From assembly GCA_045110475.1 (NCBI GenBank), contig JBGCGC010000030.1, positions 6,972-70,971 of the forward strand: a stretch of 64,000 bases of DNA, written 5' to 3'. The notes beneath the pieces are model-generated. The model saw only the letters and a list, made by a program, of their open reading frames with translations. It searched no databases and was not told the origin of the DNA. Shown one piece after another: positions 44,495-53,012 of this stretch (positions are counted from its first letter, which is position 1; the number at the start of each line of letters is the position of its first letter). The position numbers were made by a program, and so were the translations under genes. The DNA comes from Granulosicoccus sp045110475 (GTDB lineage: Bacteria; Pseudomonadota; Gammaproteobacteria; Granulosicoccales; Granulosicoccaceae).

Positions 44495-45862
44495 ATGAGC
44501 CAGTCCTCAACATCCAGCGCGCTTCTGCCCTCAGAGCGCCGTGCCGCCTGGTCACTTTCCCTGATCTATGTCGTTCGCATGGTGGGCCTGTTTATTGTCC
44601 TGCCGGTATTCAGCCTGTTCGGTGATCACTACACCGACAGTACGCCTTTTCTGGTGGGACTGGCCATCGGCATATACGGCTTGTTGCAGGCCTGTTTTCA
44701 GGTGCCTTTTGGGATGCTCAGTGACCGCATTGGCCGTAAGAATGTCATCACACTTGGTTTGATTCTGCTGGTCGCAGGTAGTGTCATAGCAGCAACATCA
44801 GAATCCATTTACGGCGTAATTTTCGGACGAGCCCTACAGGGTGCAGGTGCCATATCGGCGGCACTGATGGCATTGGCTGCCGATCTTACCCGTGATGAAC
44901 AACGCACCAAGGTAATGGCAAGTCTTGGTGCCAGTATCGGGTTTGCTTTCGTTATCGCTCTGATTCTGGGTCCGTTACTGATCGGCTGGTTCTCCATCGA
45001 TGGCCTGTTCTGGCTGACGGCTGCCTCCGCTGTTCTCGCTCTTGTACTTTTGCACACAACCGTACCCACACCAGATCGTTGTCAGTACAGCGCAGATACT
45101 GGAGCCAACGTTGAGACAATGAAGCGGCTGTTGCGTCATCGGCAGCTTCTGCGTCTAGATGGCAGCATTTTCATGCTTCATCTGCTGATTACAGCGGTGT
45201 TCTTTGCGGTGCCACTCGGCTTGCGCGATGCCGGTGTTTCCATCGACAGACAGTGGGTGGTTTATCTTCCGGCGGTTATCTTGTCTATCGGAGTGATGAT
45301 TCCTCTGATTATTCACGGTGAAAAGCGCGCTATGCGAGGCGTTCTGCTGTTTTGTATAGGTGGAATGGGTATCACGCAGCTTCTGTTCGCTACCCCCGGT
45401 TTTTTATCGTTGTCTGCTGATGCAGTTATCTTGTTTATCGGGGTTACCGCCTTCTTCAGCTTTCTGAATACGCTCGAGGCCTTGCTGCCTTCGCTGGTCT
45501 CACGTCTTGCCCCCGCTGCCGCCAAGGGCAGTGCCATGGGCATCTATTCAAGTAGTCAATTTCTGGGCGCATTTGTCGGTGGCGCCGGGGCAGGCTGGCT
45601 TTATGGTCAGATCGGTGCAACGGGCCTGTATGTTGTCATGGGTATCGCGTGTATCGGATGGGCGGCCATGCTGGTCAATTTCCAGCCACCACGAAAAATG
45701 GCAACTCACCGGCGGGCATTGAGTGCGGAGGAGCGATTGAGCACCGAGAGTGTATTCCAAGAGCTGTCAGCTATTCCCGGTGTTGAGGAAGTGGTTATCA
45801 AGGTCGATGAAGGGGTTGCCTATCTCAAGGTGGACAAGGCGACCTATCAGGAAATCAGCTGA
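44495..45862 (+). CDS. yajR: MFS transporter with C-terminal YAM domain, YajR-like
   Basis: 455 residues, matching E. coli YajR. Twelve helices include the MFS motif A GMLSDRIGRKNVITLG. The last 65 residues form a soluble ferredoxin-like YAM domain (ELSAIPGVEEVVIKVDEGVAYLKVDKATY), which is diagnostic. YajR is a proton-driven transporter of unknown substrate. In many gammaproteobacteria a uvrA-divergent MFS gene is followed by ssb; no ssb follows here. Confidence 0.9.
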   Translation: MSQSSTSSALLPSERRAAWSLSLIYVVRMVGLFIVLPVFSLFGDHYTDSTPFLVGLAIGIYGLLQACFQVPFGMLSDRIGRKNVITLGLILLVAGSVIAATSESIYGVIFGRALQGAGAISAALMALAADLTRDEQRTKVMASLGASIGFAFVIALILGPLLIGWFSIDGLFWLTAASAVLALVLLHTTVPTPDRCQYSADTGANVETMKRLLRHRQLLRLDGSIFMLHLLITAVFFAVPLGLRDAGVSIDRQWVVYLPAVILSIGVMIPLIIHGEKRAMRGVLLFCIGGMGITQLLFATPGFLSLSADAVILFIGVTAFFSFLNTLEALLPSLVSRLAPAAAKGSAMGIYSSSQFLGAFVGGAGAGWLYGQIGATGLYVVMGIACIGWAAMLVNFQPPRKMATHRRALSAEERLSTESVFQELSAIPGVEEVVIKVDEGVAYLKVDKATYQEIS

Positions 45863-46210
45863 ACTGGATATTGGCTTGGTGCTGTACGAACCACTGAGCT
45901 GTTCCATGACGTTGCTATCCGTAACGATAAATGCAGGTTCGCCATTACCTTCTGCAATATTACAAGGGTGACAGCATGGTCTTGCTGGTTTGCAGTTTTT
46001 TGCCTTCGTCATGAGCGAACTGGTGGGGATTTGTCCGATTTTATTGCACAAATCAGCAACCTGCGAGGCAATGTCTTTCGCGTCGACTGCCATCACGACT
46101 TAATTACACTGACAAAGTACAGTTGCGTAAATTTGACAACGAAGCCGCAAGCGTGTCGATTTTTACGTCAGCATATGGCTACGATTGGCACAACAAACAA
46201 AGGAAAAGCA
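45863..46210. other. Gene-free or weakly coding gap after yajR
   Basis: 348 bases without a confidently supported gene. A minus-strand open frame (45767-46096) reads through it and 96 bases into yajR; it would encode 109 residues with a CKPARPCCHPC cluster, but has no ribosome site and no family I recognise. No promoter or terminator stands out. Confidence 0.4.
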
Positions 46211-46921
46211 ATGCGCGAAAACAAGCCCCCGACTTCAAGAAGACAGTTTCTGGCCATTGGCGGATCGTTGGCCTCTGCAGTCACACTGGCAGGATGCAAC
46301 ACATCAAGACCCGAGGTTAAATTATCCAACGCTGCCGTGGGGAACCCCGATTGCGTTCTCACCCCTGCACGAATCGAGGGGCCCTACTACTCTCCAGTCA
46401 ATCTGGTGCGTCGGGATATCACAGAGGGTAAACCGGGTATTCCCTTAATGCTGAAATTACGGGTCACAGATGCTGGCACCTGTGCGCCTATAACTAATGC
46501 GACCGTGGATATCTGGCAGGCAGATGCTGTTGGTTTGTATTCGCAATTTGACGAGCAGGGTGATACAAAAGATCTCGACCTGAGCGAGGAAACCTTTCTA
46601 AGGGGTATCCAGCCCACTGATGAAAGTGGCGTCGCAACCTTCGATACTATTTATCCCGGCTGGTACGAGGGCCGTACGATTCACATACACATCAAGATAA
46701 TCATTGACGATGCATTAATAGTGACTTCGCAGATGTTCTTTCCCGAAGAAATTACACAGGAAACACTGAAGGTTGAAGAATACGCGGGCAGGGGTGATCC
46801 GGATACCACCAACGAGAGCGATCGTTTTGGTGGTTCAGATACTGGATTGAGGCTGCGTATTTCCGGTAGCACCGAGGCGTATGTGGGCGAGCTGACCATC
46901 GGTATCAACAAACCTGCTTGA
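46211..46921 (+). CDS. Intradiol ring-cleavage dioxygenase-like lipoprotein with Tat signal
   Basis: 236 residues from ATG 46211, preceded by AGGA. Residues 10-29 combine twin arginines (SRRQFLAIGG) with a lipobox LAGC (Cys29), so it may be exported by Tat and lipid-anchored. The dioxygenase domain keeps likely ferric ligands: Tyr59 or Tyr60 in GPYYSP, Tyr152 (GWYEGR), and His158 and His160 (IHIHIK). Family members cleave catechols, but extracytoplasmic versions are poorly characterised and their substrates unknown. Neighbours give no pathway context. Confidence 0.85.
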   Translation: MRENKPPTSRRQFLAIGGSLASAVTLAGCNTSRPEVKLSNAAVGNPDCVLTPARIEGPYYSPVNLVRRDITEGKPGIPLMLKLRVTDAGTCAPITNATVDIWQADAVGLYSQFDEQGDTKDLDLSEETFLRGIQPTDESGVATFDTIYPGWYEGRTIHIHIKIIIDDALIVTSQMFFPEEITQETLKVEEYAGRGDPDTTNESDRFGGSDTGLRLRISGSTEAYVGELTIGINKPA

Positions 46922-47014
46922 TATCCAGCTGGAACATCCGTGCAGCGCAATGAATCGCTTTTTGCTCATTAGCGTGGGTGAATAAAGTCGTAGACTTCGT
47001 CAGTGCAAAGCTCA

Positions 47015-48130
47015 TCAGATTTTTACAGATAGCTCTTCGGCAATAAGATCAGGGAGGTGAGTGGCAATATAGCCTTTACTGGCTGCGTGGGTGGCAGCAG
47101 CCAGTGTATCGGGAACGAGTAGCATATCGACATGTCTGGCTTGCAGTTGAGTGGCCAGTGCTTGCACCTGTCGATCACGGGCGGCATGACCAACATCCCG
47201 AATGTAAATACACAGGATACGATCAGGAAACTCTTCTACAACGAGGGAATAGATTTCCGGGTCGTGCTGACCACTGTCGCCAATCAGGATAAAGCGTAAA
47301 TCAGGGTAGAACTCCAGCACAGTTCTGATCTGTGCCAGCTTATGCCTCTTGTGCGGGCCTGCCACCAGTTTCGTTTTATCGATTCCAAAGTCTCTGAGCA
47401 AAAGCGGACCTGTGGTTATGTCGTTCAGGTGCATGAAATCGTCAAGAAACTCAAACAGATTCCACGGGCTGCTGGATACATAGAAAAAAGGGTTTGTGGC
47501 GTCATGCAGTGCCTTATAGAACGTAGCAACACCGCTGAATGGAACACGGCTTTCGCTTGACTCAAGGAGTGTCAAGCGCATCATTTTGATCATTGAGGTT
47601 GCTTGAGTAACAAGAACGGTATCATCGATGTCGCTGATTACCCCAAAGGCGGCGGCTGAAGGGGCAAAGAAGATATATCCCGCGGTGTCGTCATGCTGCT
47701 CCGGGTGGTCAGGCAGTGATAGCGACACGCTCAGGCGATGGCCTGTGTGTTCAGGTGGCTTTGGAAACTCGAATAGAAAATACCCCTCATCATCAGTTTG
47801 TACATGATAGCGTTGGTCACCGACCGTCAGGCACACGGTAATGTCTGGTATTTCGTCTGTTTCGAACCTGCGATAGCTATCCTGAAGATTTCGCCAGATC
47901 GACTCCGCATCGTCAGCGGGTTTCTGCGGATACTCCAGCACTCTGCCGCGTAGCAGACAGCTCGTGTCATTGCCCATCCCGTGAAAGGGAATGATCTTGA
48001 TGGGTTTGTCGGGAACAATTCGGTGCCTGAATCGCTCTCGCACCAGATCCACGGCATTTTCTGCTCGAATACCCAGTTGGTGGACAAGTTTTTCCCAGCC
48101 TGGCTCTTCCGTTGGTGGTGGTGTATTCAT
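47015..48130 (-). CDS. App1-like phosphatidate phosphatase family (DUF2183) protein
   Basis: 371 residues. The HAD-like catalytic motif DIDDT is at residues 167-171 (FGVISDIDDTVLVTQAT), followed by VPFSGVATFYKALHD, FFYVSSSPWNLFEFLDDFM and ILIGDSGQHDPEIY. These match App1 of yeast and its bacterial relatives, which dephosphorylate phosphatidic acid. The N-terminal 150 residues hold a beta-rich domain. The gene is followed upstream by the DUF4112 gene with a gap of 11 bases, forming a two-gene operon probably concerned with membranes. Confidence 0.85.
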   Translation of the reverse strand: MNTPPPTEEPGWEKLVHQLGIRAENAVDLVRERFRHRIVPDKPIKIIPFHGMGNDTSCLLRGRVLEYPQKPADDAESIWRNLQDSYRRFETDEIPDITVCLTVGDQRYHVQTDDEGYFLFEFPKPPEHTGHRLSVSLSLPDHPEQHDDTAGYIFFAPSAAAFGVISDIDDTVLVTQATSMIKMMRLTLLESSESRVPFSGVATFYKALHDATNPFFYVSSSPWNLFEFLDDFMHLNDITTGPLLLRDFGIDKTKLVAGPHKRHKLAQIRTVLEFYPDLRFILIGDSGQHDPEIYSLVVEEFPDRILCIYIRDVGHAARDRQVQALATQLQARHVDMLLVPDTLAAATHAASKGYIATHLPDLIAEELSVKI

Positions 48131-48141
48131 AGGCTCCTAGA

Positions 48142-48621
48142 TTAAAAGATCCATGTCAGTAATGTCACTAGCAACGATATTATCAACCATGCGCAAAGCA
48201 GAAAAATCATAAAAGCGGTAAGTAATACGACATAAAACCGTAAATTGCTTTCACGGCTGATGCTCTCCGGATCTGCCACTTGCTGATCAAGTAATCGCAT
48301 ATTGCGATTGTTTGCCTTAAACGTCAGGTCAAACACATCGCCGATGACAGGTATGCTGCCGATGACAGTCTCCACACCCACATTACCCAGCATGCGCAAC
48401 AGGGTAGTTCTCGATGCCCCCAGACGTCTTGCCTGCAACAGAATATAAAGCGAGATACCTGTGCCAACCAGATCACCGATGCCGGGCACCAGACCGATAA
48501 CACCATCCCAACCAATACGGTAACCACCTGGCAATCTTATGGAGCTATCCATGAGCTTGCTGAATCTATCGAGTTTTCGTCGAGCAACGTCCGAATCACT
48601 CTGATCTGTGTTCTGTGTCAT
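48142..48621 (-). CDS. DUF4112 membrane protein
   Basis: 159 residues. The conserved DUF4112 core is clear (DSSIRLPGGYRIGWDGVIGLVPGIGDLVG and VETVIGSIPVIGDVFDLTFKANNRN), followed by a C-terminal hydrophobic segment (YVVLLTAFMIFLLCAWLII). Function of the family is unknown. The gene is upstream of the App1-like gene, 11 bases apart, and divergent from the alpha/beta hydrolase gene. Confidence 0.85.
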   Translation of the reverse strand: MTQNTDQSDSDVARRKLDRFSKLMDSSIRLPGGYRIGWDGVIGLVPGIGDLVGTGISLYILLQARRLGASRTTLLRMLGNVGVETVIGSIPVIGDVFDLTFKANNRNMRLLDQQVADPESISRESNLRFYVVLLTAFMIFLLCAWLIISLLVTLLTWIF

Positions 48622-48769
48622 CTGCTATAAACCGAGGGTCAATTCAACTACGCCGAACTTTACACACGTTGATGTTGTTCTGTGGCGTTAATGTAAAATT
48701 CAGCATGATTTAACGGTTTGGAGGACGTGCTATTTTTATTGCTCGAATTTTCACAAGGAGTCACTGTAA

Positions 48770-49777
48770 TTGACTGTTGCGCCTATTAAATTTAATGACG
48801 TGCGTCAGCGATTTGCAAGACGATTTGAGTCCAGTGCCAGACTCAATGGTGTCACCGCGGACGGTCTGTTGCTTCTCGACGATGCCAGTCATCTGAGTGA
48901 ATCAACGTTTCAACAGCCGGATGTCGATACCCTTACCCCCGAAAACGCCACCACTCCCATCATGCATACGCCAACCCTGATTGTCCCAGGGCTTCTCGGT
49001 GACTCGGTACGTAATCTGGTGGCTCCACTCATGTGTGCACGCAAGCGGCTTGAGGCTCTGGGTTATCAAGTGGATATAGCATGGGTAAATGGGCGCGCCG
49101 GGTGTGAACGTAACGCCGTTCTGCTTCGCGAACAGATTCTTCGGGTTGCAGATCAGCATGGTTCTGCGGTCAATTTAATAGGGTACTCAAAGGGATGTGC
49201 GGATTGCCTTCACATGCTGGGTTCCTATCCTGACACGCACAAAGCCGTGCGTTCACTGGTAAGTCTGGTGGGAGTGGTTCACGGTACGCCGTTGGCCGAA
49301 GACCCGTCCTTGTGGCTCAGAAAACTGCTTCAGTACTTCCCGGTACCGGGCGTGCCGTTTGGCGATGGGCGGGCAATTGTTGATATGTCCTATCAGGTCA
49401 GGCAACAGTGGCTGGCAGATCATGCCTTGCCGTCAGATATTTACATGGCAACGATTGCCGCCGCCCCACAACGAGCTCGAATCTCCAGAGTGCTGAGAAG
49501 ATCTTATGACAAACTGGCAGTGATAAATCCTGCCAATGGTAATGATAGTCAGGTGATTGATGTTGACTCGATCCTGCCCTTTGGTGATCTGCTGGCTATT
49601 GTCAATGCCGATCATTGGGCCGTTGCCTTACCGGTAAAGAAGCGGCAGCCATTGATCGCCCGCGTACTGGTCGACAAGAACGATTTTCCTCGCGATGTGT
49701 TGCTACATGCTCTGATTGGCCATTTGCATGACGTTGAAACGAAGGCCTCAGGCTTGATGCAGGCGAGTTCAGAGTGA
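48770..49777 (+). CDS. Alpha/beta-hydrolase, lipase-like
   Basis: 335 residues. The start is TTG with a strong AGGAG nine bases upstream. A PTLIVPGLLGDSVR segment (69-82) forms the oxyanion region and the nucleophile elbow is GYSKG with Ser140 (NLIGYSKGCADCLHML). A late VNADHWAVALP provides the likely catalytic histidine. No signal peptide is seen. It resembles PGAP1- and LCAT-type esterases of unknown substrate. Its 5' region is divergent from DUF4112. Confidence 0.8.
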   Translation: MTVAPIKFNDVRQRFARRFESSARLNGVTADGLLLLDDASHLSESTFQQPDVDTLTPENATTPIMHTPTLIVPGLLGDSVRNLVAPLMCARKRLEALGYQVDIAWVNGRAGCERNAVLLREQILRVADQHGSAVNLIGYSKGCADCLHMLGSYPDTHKAVRSLVSLVGVVHGTPLAEDPSLWLRKLLQYFPVPGVPFGDGRAIVDMSYQVRQQWLADHALPSDIYMATIAAAPQRARISRVLRRSYDKLAVINPANGNDSQVIDVDSILPFGDLLAIVNADHWAVALPVKKRQPLIARVLVDKNDFPRDVLLHALIGHLHDVETKASGLMQASSE

Positions 49778-49861
49778 TACTGAGGGAGCGTGGAGTCACT
49801 TGATAAGCGAACGCCTTGTCACTAACGAGGTGCATCAACGCAACCCCAAAGAACAGTGACG

Positions 49862-50026
49862 CTACCACGGAGTCTCGACAATACCCTCAAGCACGATCTT
49901 TGCACCCTGATAGATCGCATTGGGGTCTGTGGCTGCAGGGCGCTCCATGGTGGCGTCGAGTGTTTTGCGATAGTGCTCGGCGTTGACTTTTGGCTGCCAG
50001 CCAAGATAGGCGACTGAGTCGTTAGT
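49862..50026 (-). pseudogene. C-terminal fragment of an NAD-dependent epimerase/dehydratase-like gene
   Basis: Without a start codon, the minus-strand frame encodes about 54 residues that read like a genuine protein end: SVAYLGWQPKVNAEHYRK, then a run to a final VETPW and a TAG stop. LGWxPKV is a common C-terminal pattern in sugar-nucleotide epimerases and related dehydrogenases (family knowledge). A stop interrupts the frame at 50027-50029 and nothing longer remains. The rest of the 49778-50229 interval shows no other gene. Confidence 0.4.
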
Positions 50027-50229
50027 TCACTAAATTAAATAGTCTTTACGCGAGTGCTAACTGAATGACTGCAAGGCACCAACCTGCCATTGCCAATAAT
50101 TGTATTAACGATGATATTGGTCTTTGTTGCAATATCTCACCCATCAATAAAAGCTGATAAAATATACAGTCTTGGTTGCCGCCCTATGTCCGCGATGTTA
50201 AAATACTACGTCAAACGGAGCAGTATTTC

Positions 50230-51852
50230 ATGGACGCATCACCCACTCATAATTCCGATCGTCGTGTCCCACTGGGCATGGATTCATTTGGACCTGAAGA
50301 TCAGCAGCACTTCGGGCGCAATATCCGACTGGCTATGGCCTGTATTGAAGGCGATGTACAGCCCATCAATGCAAAGGCAATACCTACAGATGAAGCAGCC
50401 CTGCGCCAGCGCTTGCGCTCACTCACACAAGAGATGAGCTCGTCTCAGGCTGATCTACTGGAACTCCTGACCCGCTTTGACGAAATTGAAGGCTGGAAAT
50501 CCAGTGGAGCAAGGCACTGGGCAGCATGGATGAATACTGAAATTGGCATTGGCTTGAAGTTGAGCTGGGAATATTTGCGCGTTGGGCGCTGCCTCAGGTC
50601 ACTACCCACCACCCGCGCATTGTTTTGGGCAGGCAAGCTCACCTGGTCGAAGGTTCGTCTTTTAGTAGGCGTTGCAAATCTGGATAACGAGAAAATCCTG
50701 TGTCACGCCGCGCTGGATGCGTCCGTGTCTGAACTGGCCCGGATTTGCAACGAATATAAATGGAACGAAGATAATAAGGAAGATGGCGATAAAAAACGCG
50801 CAATTGAACAATGGAAATCTCGGTCACTTCTCTGGGGTGAAACGAGTAACGGCAGTACCTGTATTCGGCTCACCCTGCCACCGGAAATAGCGCGAGCCTT
50901 TCTTAAATGTGTCGAGCACTCATTGAATCAACTGGGCGAGTCAGAGTCAGAAGATAGTATCTCCCAACGTCGTGCCGATGCTGCGGTGTTGATGGCTGAA
51001 TCCAGCTTGCAAGCTGCTGGTCGTGAATTTGCAACCGCCGATCGATATCAGGTTATTGTGTCGGTTGAGGCCGAAGAATTGCAAACGTCAAACAACGATC
51101 GAACGCCGAGCAAGAAATCCACTCCGTCAAAACGCCCCACGGTCACAGGTGCAGGTGCCATCGCGCACGAGACCGCACGACGCATTGCCTGTGATTGCAG
51201 CGTAACCACCAACACGATAGCTAATGGCGAACCGACTGATATCGGTCGGAAGTCAAGAATCTGGCCTGCCGCCATGGCACGGGCGATAAAGGATCGTGAT
51301 CAGCATTGCCAGTTTTATGGCTGTACCCAAACACGGCACTTACAAGTACATCACATAGACCATTGGGCTGATGGAGGATCAACCCGTGTAGAAAACGGTG
51401 TGTCCGTCTGTGCATCCTGCCACCAGAAGCTACACGAGGGCGGTTATCGTATCCAGAGAGTGGATAACGATGAACAGCGTCTTAATGAGCAGTTTGAACA
51501 GCAACAGAATGCTGACGATAAGACGATGTTCGATTTTGAAGCAGACTTGCGCAATGATAGAGAGTCTTTCGACAAGATCCGTAAACTTTCGCCCACGCGA
51601 TACCGGTTCCGAGTGATTGATGCGGAAGGGCGCGATATTCGCCATAGATTTACTGTAAAAGCCAATACCAGTTATCCGGAAGCAGATACCGAATCAGAAA
51701 CTTCAAATAATTTCAAACAGTCCACACGTGTAGACTGCGCCGAACCTGCACCAGGTGGCTACGGTTTCAAGAAAAGCGCAGATACAAAGCACACTCCCTG
51801 GTTCACTACTGAGCAATCTGCCGTTTATCACGTGTCAACGCACTACCGATGA
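50230..51852 (+). CDS. DUF222 domain HNH endonuclease (13E12-repeat family)
   Basis: 540 residues from ATG 50230, with GGAG nine bases upstream. The N-terminal two thirds match DUF222 (EIEGWKSSGARHWAAWM, SWEYLRVGRCLRSLP, KLTWSKVRLLVGVA). A C-terminal HNH nuclease follows with C/H residues in CQFYGCTQTRHLQVHHIDHWADGG and CASCHQKLHEGG. These proteins are abundant, often multicopy, and considered mobile or selfish nucleases; a host role is unproven. The 3' end overlaps the VWA gene by 10 bases, on the opposite strand. A TTG 54 bases earlier is less likely. Confidence 0.88.
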   Translation: MDASPTHNSDRRVPLGMDSFGPEDQQHFGRNIRLAMACIEGDVQPINAKAIPTDEAALRQRLRSLTQEMSSSQADLLELLTRFDEIEGWKSSGARHWAAWMNTEIGIGLKLSWEYLRVGRCLRSLPTTRALFWAGKLTWSKVRLLVGVANLDNEKILCHAALDASVSELARICNEYKWNEDNKEDGDKKRAIEQWKSRSLLWGETSNGSTCIRLTLPPEIARAFLKCVEHSLNQLGESESEDSISQRRADAAVLMAESSLQAAGREFATADRYQVIVSVEAEELQTSNNDRTPSKKSTPSKRPTVTGAGAIAHETARRIACDCSVTTNTIANGEPTDIGRKSRIWPAAMARAIKDRDQHCQFYGCTQTRHLQVHHIDHWADGGSTRVENGVSVCASCHQKLHEGGYRIQRVDNDEQRLNEQFEQQQNADDKTMFDFEADLRNDRESFDKIRKLSPTRYRFRVIDAEGRDIRHRFTVKANTSYPEADTESETSNNFKQSTRVDCAEPAPGGYGFKKSADTKHTPWFTTEQSAVYHVSTHYR

Positions 51853-53012
51853 CTAGCTCTGGTCATCTTTACACCTTGCCCGCGTGCCCACAATTGCAGA
51901 TCCTTTCTTGACAGGCTGGCTGCCATAAGCTCAGGAAACTGGTCAGGAGTACAGGCGAACACCGGTATGCCAAGCGCTGCAAATCTGGCAGCATTGGTCT
52001 TGCTGTAATAAGGTTCTCCTTCATCGCTCAATGCAAGTAAGACGATCAGTTGGGTGCCGCTGTCCACTATACGAGCTGCTGCTTTGAGCATGTTGTCAGG
52101 GTTGCCACCTTCTTCCAGATCTGAAATCAGCACCATAGTGGTGTCATTGGGTCGAATGATGTGACCTGCACAATAGTCAATTGCCTTGCGTATGTCAGTG
52201 CCTCCTCCCAGTTGCGTGCCAAACAGAATGTCTACCGGATCGTTGAGTTGGTCAGTAAGATCGACAACGGCTGTATCGAACAGTACGAAGCGCATTCGTA
52301 GTGAAGGCAATGAGGCGAGTACTGCACCGAAAATAGATGAATAGATAATGGATGCGGCCATAGAGCCACTTTGGTCAATGCACAGCACCACATCCTTGAG
52401 CGACTGCCGCTTACGCCCGAAACCGATTAATTGTTCAGGGATGATGGTTTTGTAGTCGGGCTGGTAATGGCGAAGGTTCTTTCTGATCGTTCTATGCCAG
52501 TCAATCTCCTGATGTCGCGGGCGCAAGTTGCGGACGTTTCGGGCAAGTGCACCATTAACAGCTGAGCGTGTAGGTTGATCGAGTTTGTGCAGTAGCTTTT
52601 GAACTAACCGATTGACAACATCTCGTGCCGTCTGCCTGGTTTGCTCAGGGATCATTGTGTTAAGTGAAAGGATGGTCGATACCAGATGGACATCCGGCTC
52701 AGCGGCGGCCAGAATCTCGGGCTCTAGCAGCAATTGCTGTAATTCCAGCCGATCAATGGCATCCTTTTGCATGACCTGCACAACACTGGTTGGGAAATAT
52801 TTGCGAATGTCCCCCAGCCAGCGTGACAGCCGGGGGCTGGATGCACCAAGACCACCGTGACGCCCGGCAACGTTGCTTTCGTTTTCATCATTGTCATACA
52901 AGGCGGCCAAAGCCTGATCCATACGCTGATCGTCTTCTGACAGTTCTGAATGCGAATCGCCTGCTGGCTCACCGAGTATGAGTCGCCAACGTCTGTCGTG
53001 AGTATCAGTCAT
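51843..53012 (-). CDS. VWA-domain protein of MoxR-associated cassette (YehP-like)
   Basis: 389 residues. The C-terminal half is a von Willebrand A domain with an intact metal site: DQSGSM at 213-218, Thr272/Asp273 in GGGTDIRKA, and Asp298 in LISDLEEGG. The N-terminal half (about 170 residues) is helical. Such proteins pair with MoxR AAA+ ATPases (RavA-ViaA, CoxD-CoxE) and recruit or mature client proteins. It is the last gene of the six-gene operon and overlaps the DUF5682 gene by 8 bases. Size and domain order fit E. coli YehP. Client unknown. Confidence 0.88.
   Translation of the reverse strand: MTDTHDRRWRLILGEPAGDSHSELSEDDQRMDQALAALYDNDENESNVAGRHGGLGASSPRLSRWLGDIRKYFPTSVVQVMQKDAIDRLELQQLLLEPEILAAAEPDVHLVSTILSLNTMIPEQTRQTARDVVNRLVQKLLHKLDQPTRSAVNGALARNVRNLRPRHQEIDWHRTIRKNLRHYQPDYKTIIPEQLIGFGRKRQSLKDVVLCIDQSGSMAASIIYSSIFGAVLASLPSLRMRFVLFDTAVVDLTDQLNDPVDILFGTQLGGGTDIRKAIDYCAGHIIRPNDTTMVLISDLEEGGNPDNMLKAAARIVDSGTQLIVLLALSDEGEPYYSKTNAARFAALGIPVFACTPDQFPELMAASLSRKDLQLWARGQGVKMTRASHR

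Noticed and set aside
50176..50229. TTG start of the HNH gene 18 codons upstream
   Set aside because: The internal ATG has a GGAG site at proper distance, whereas the TTG has none.
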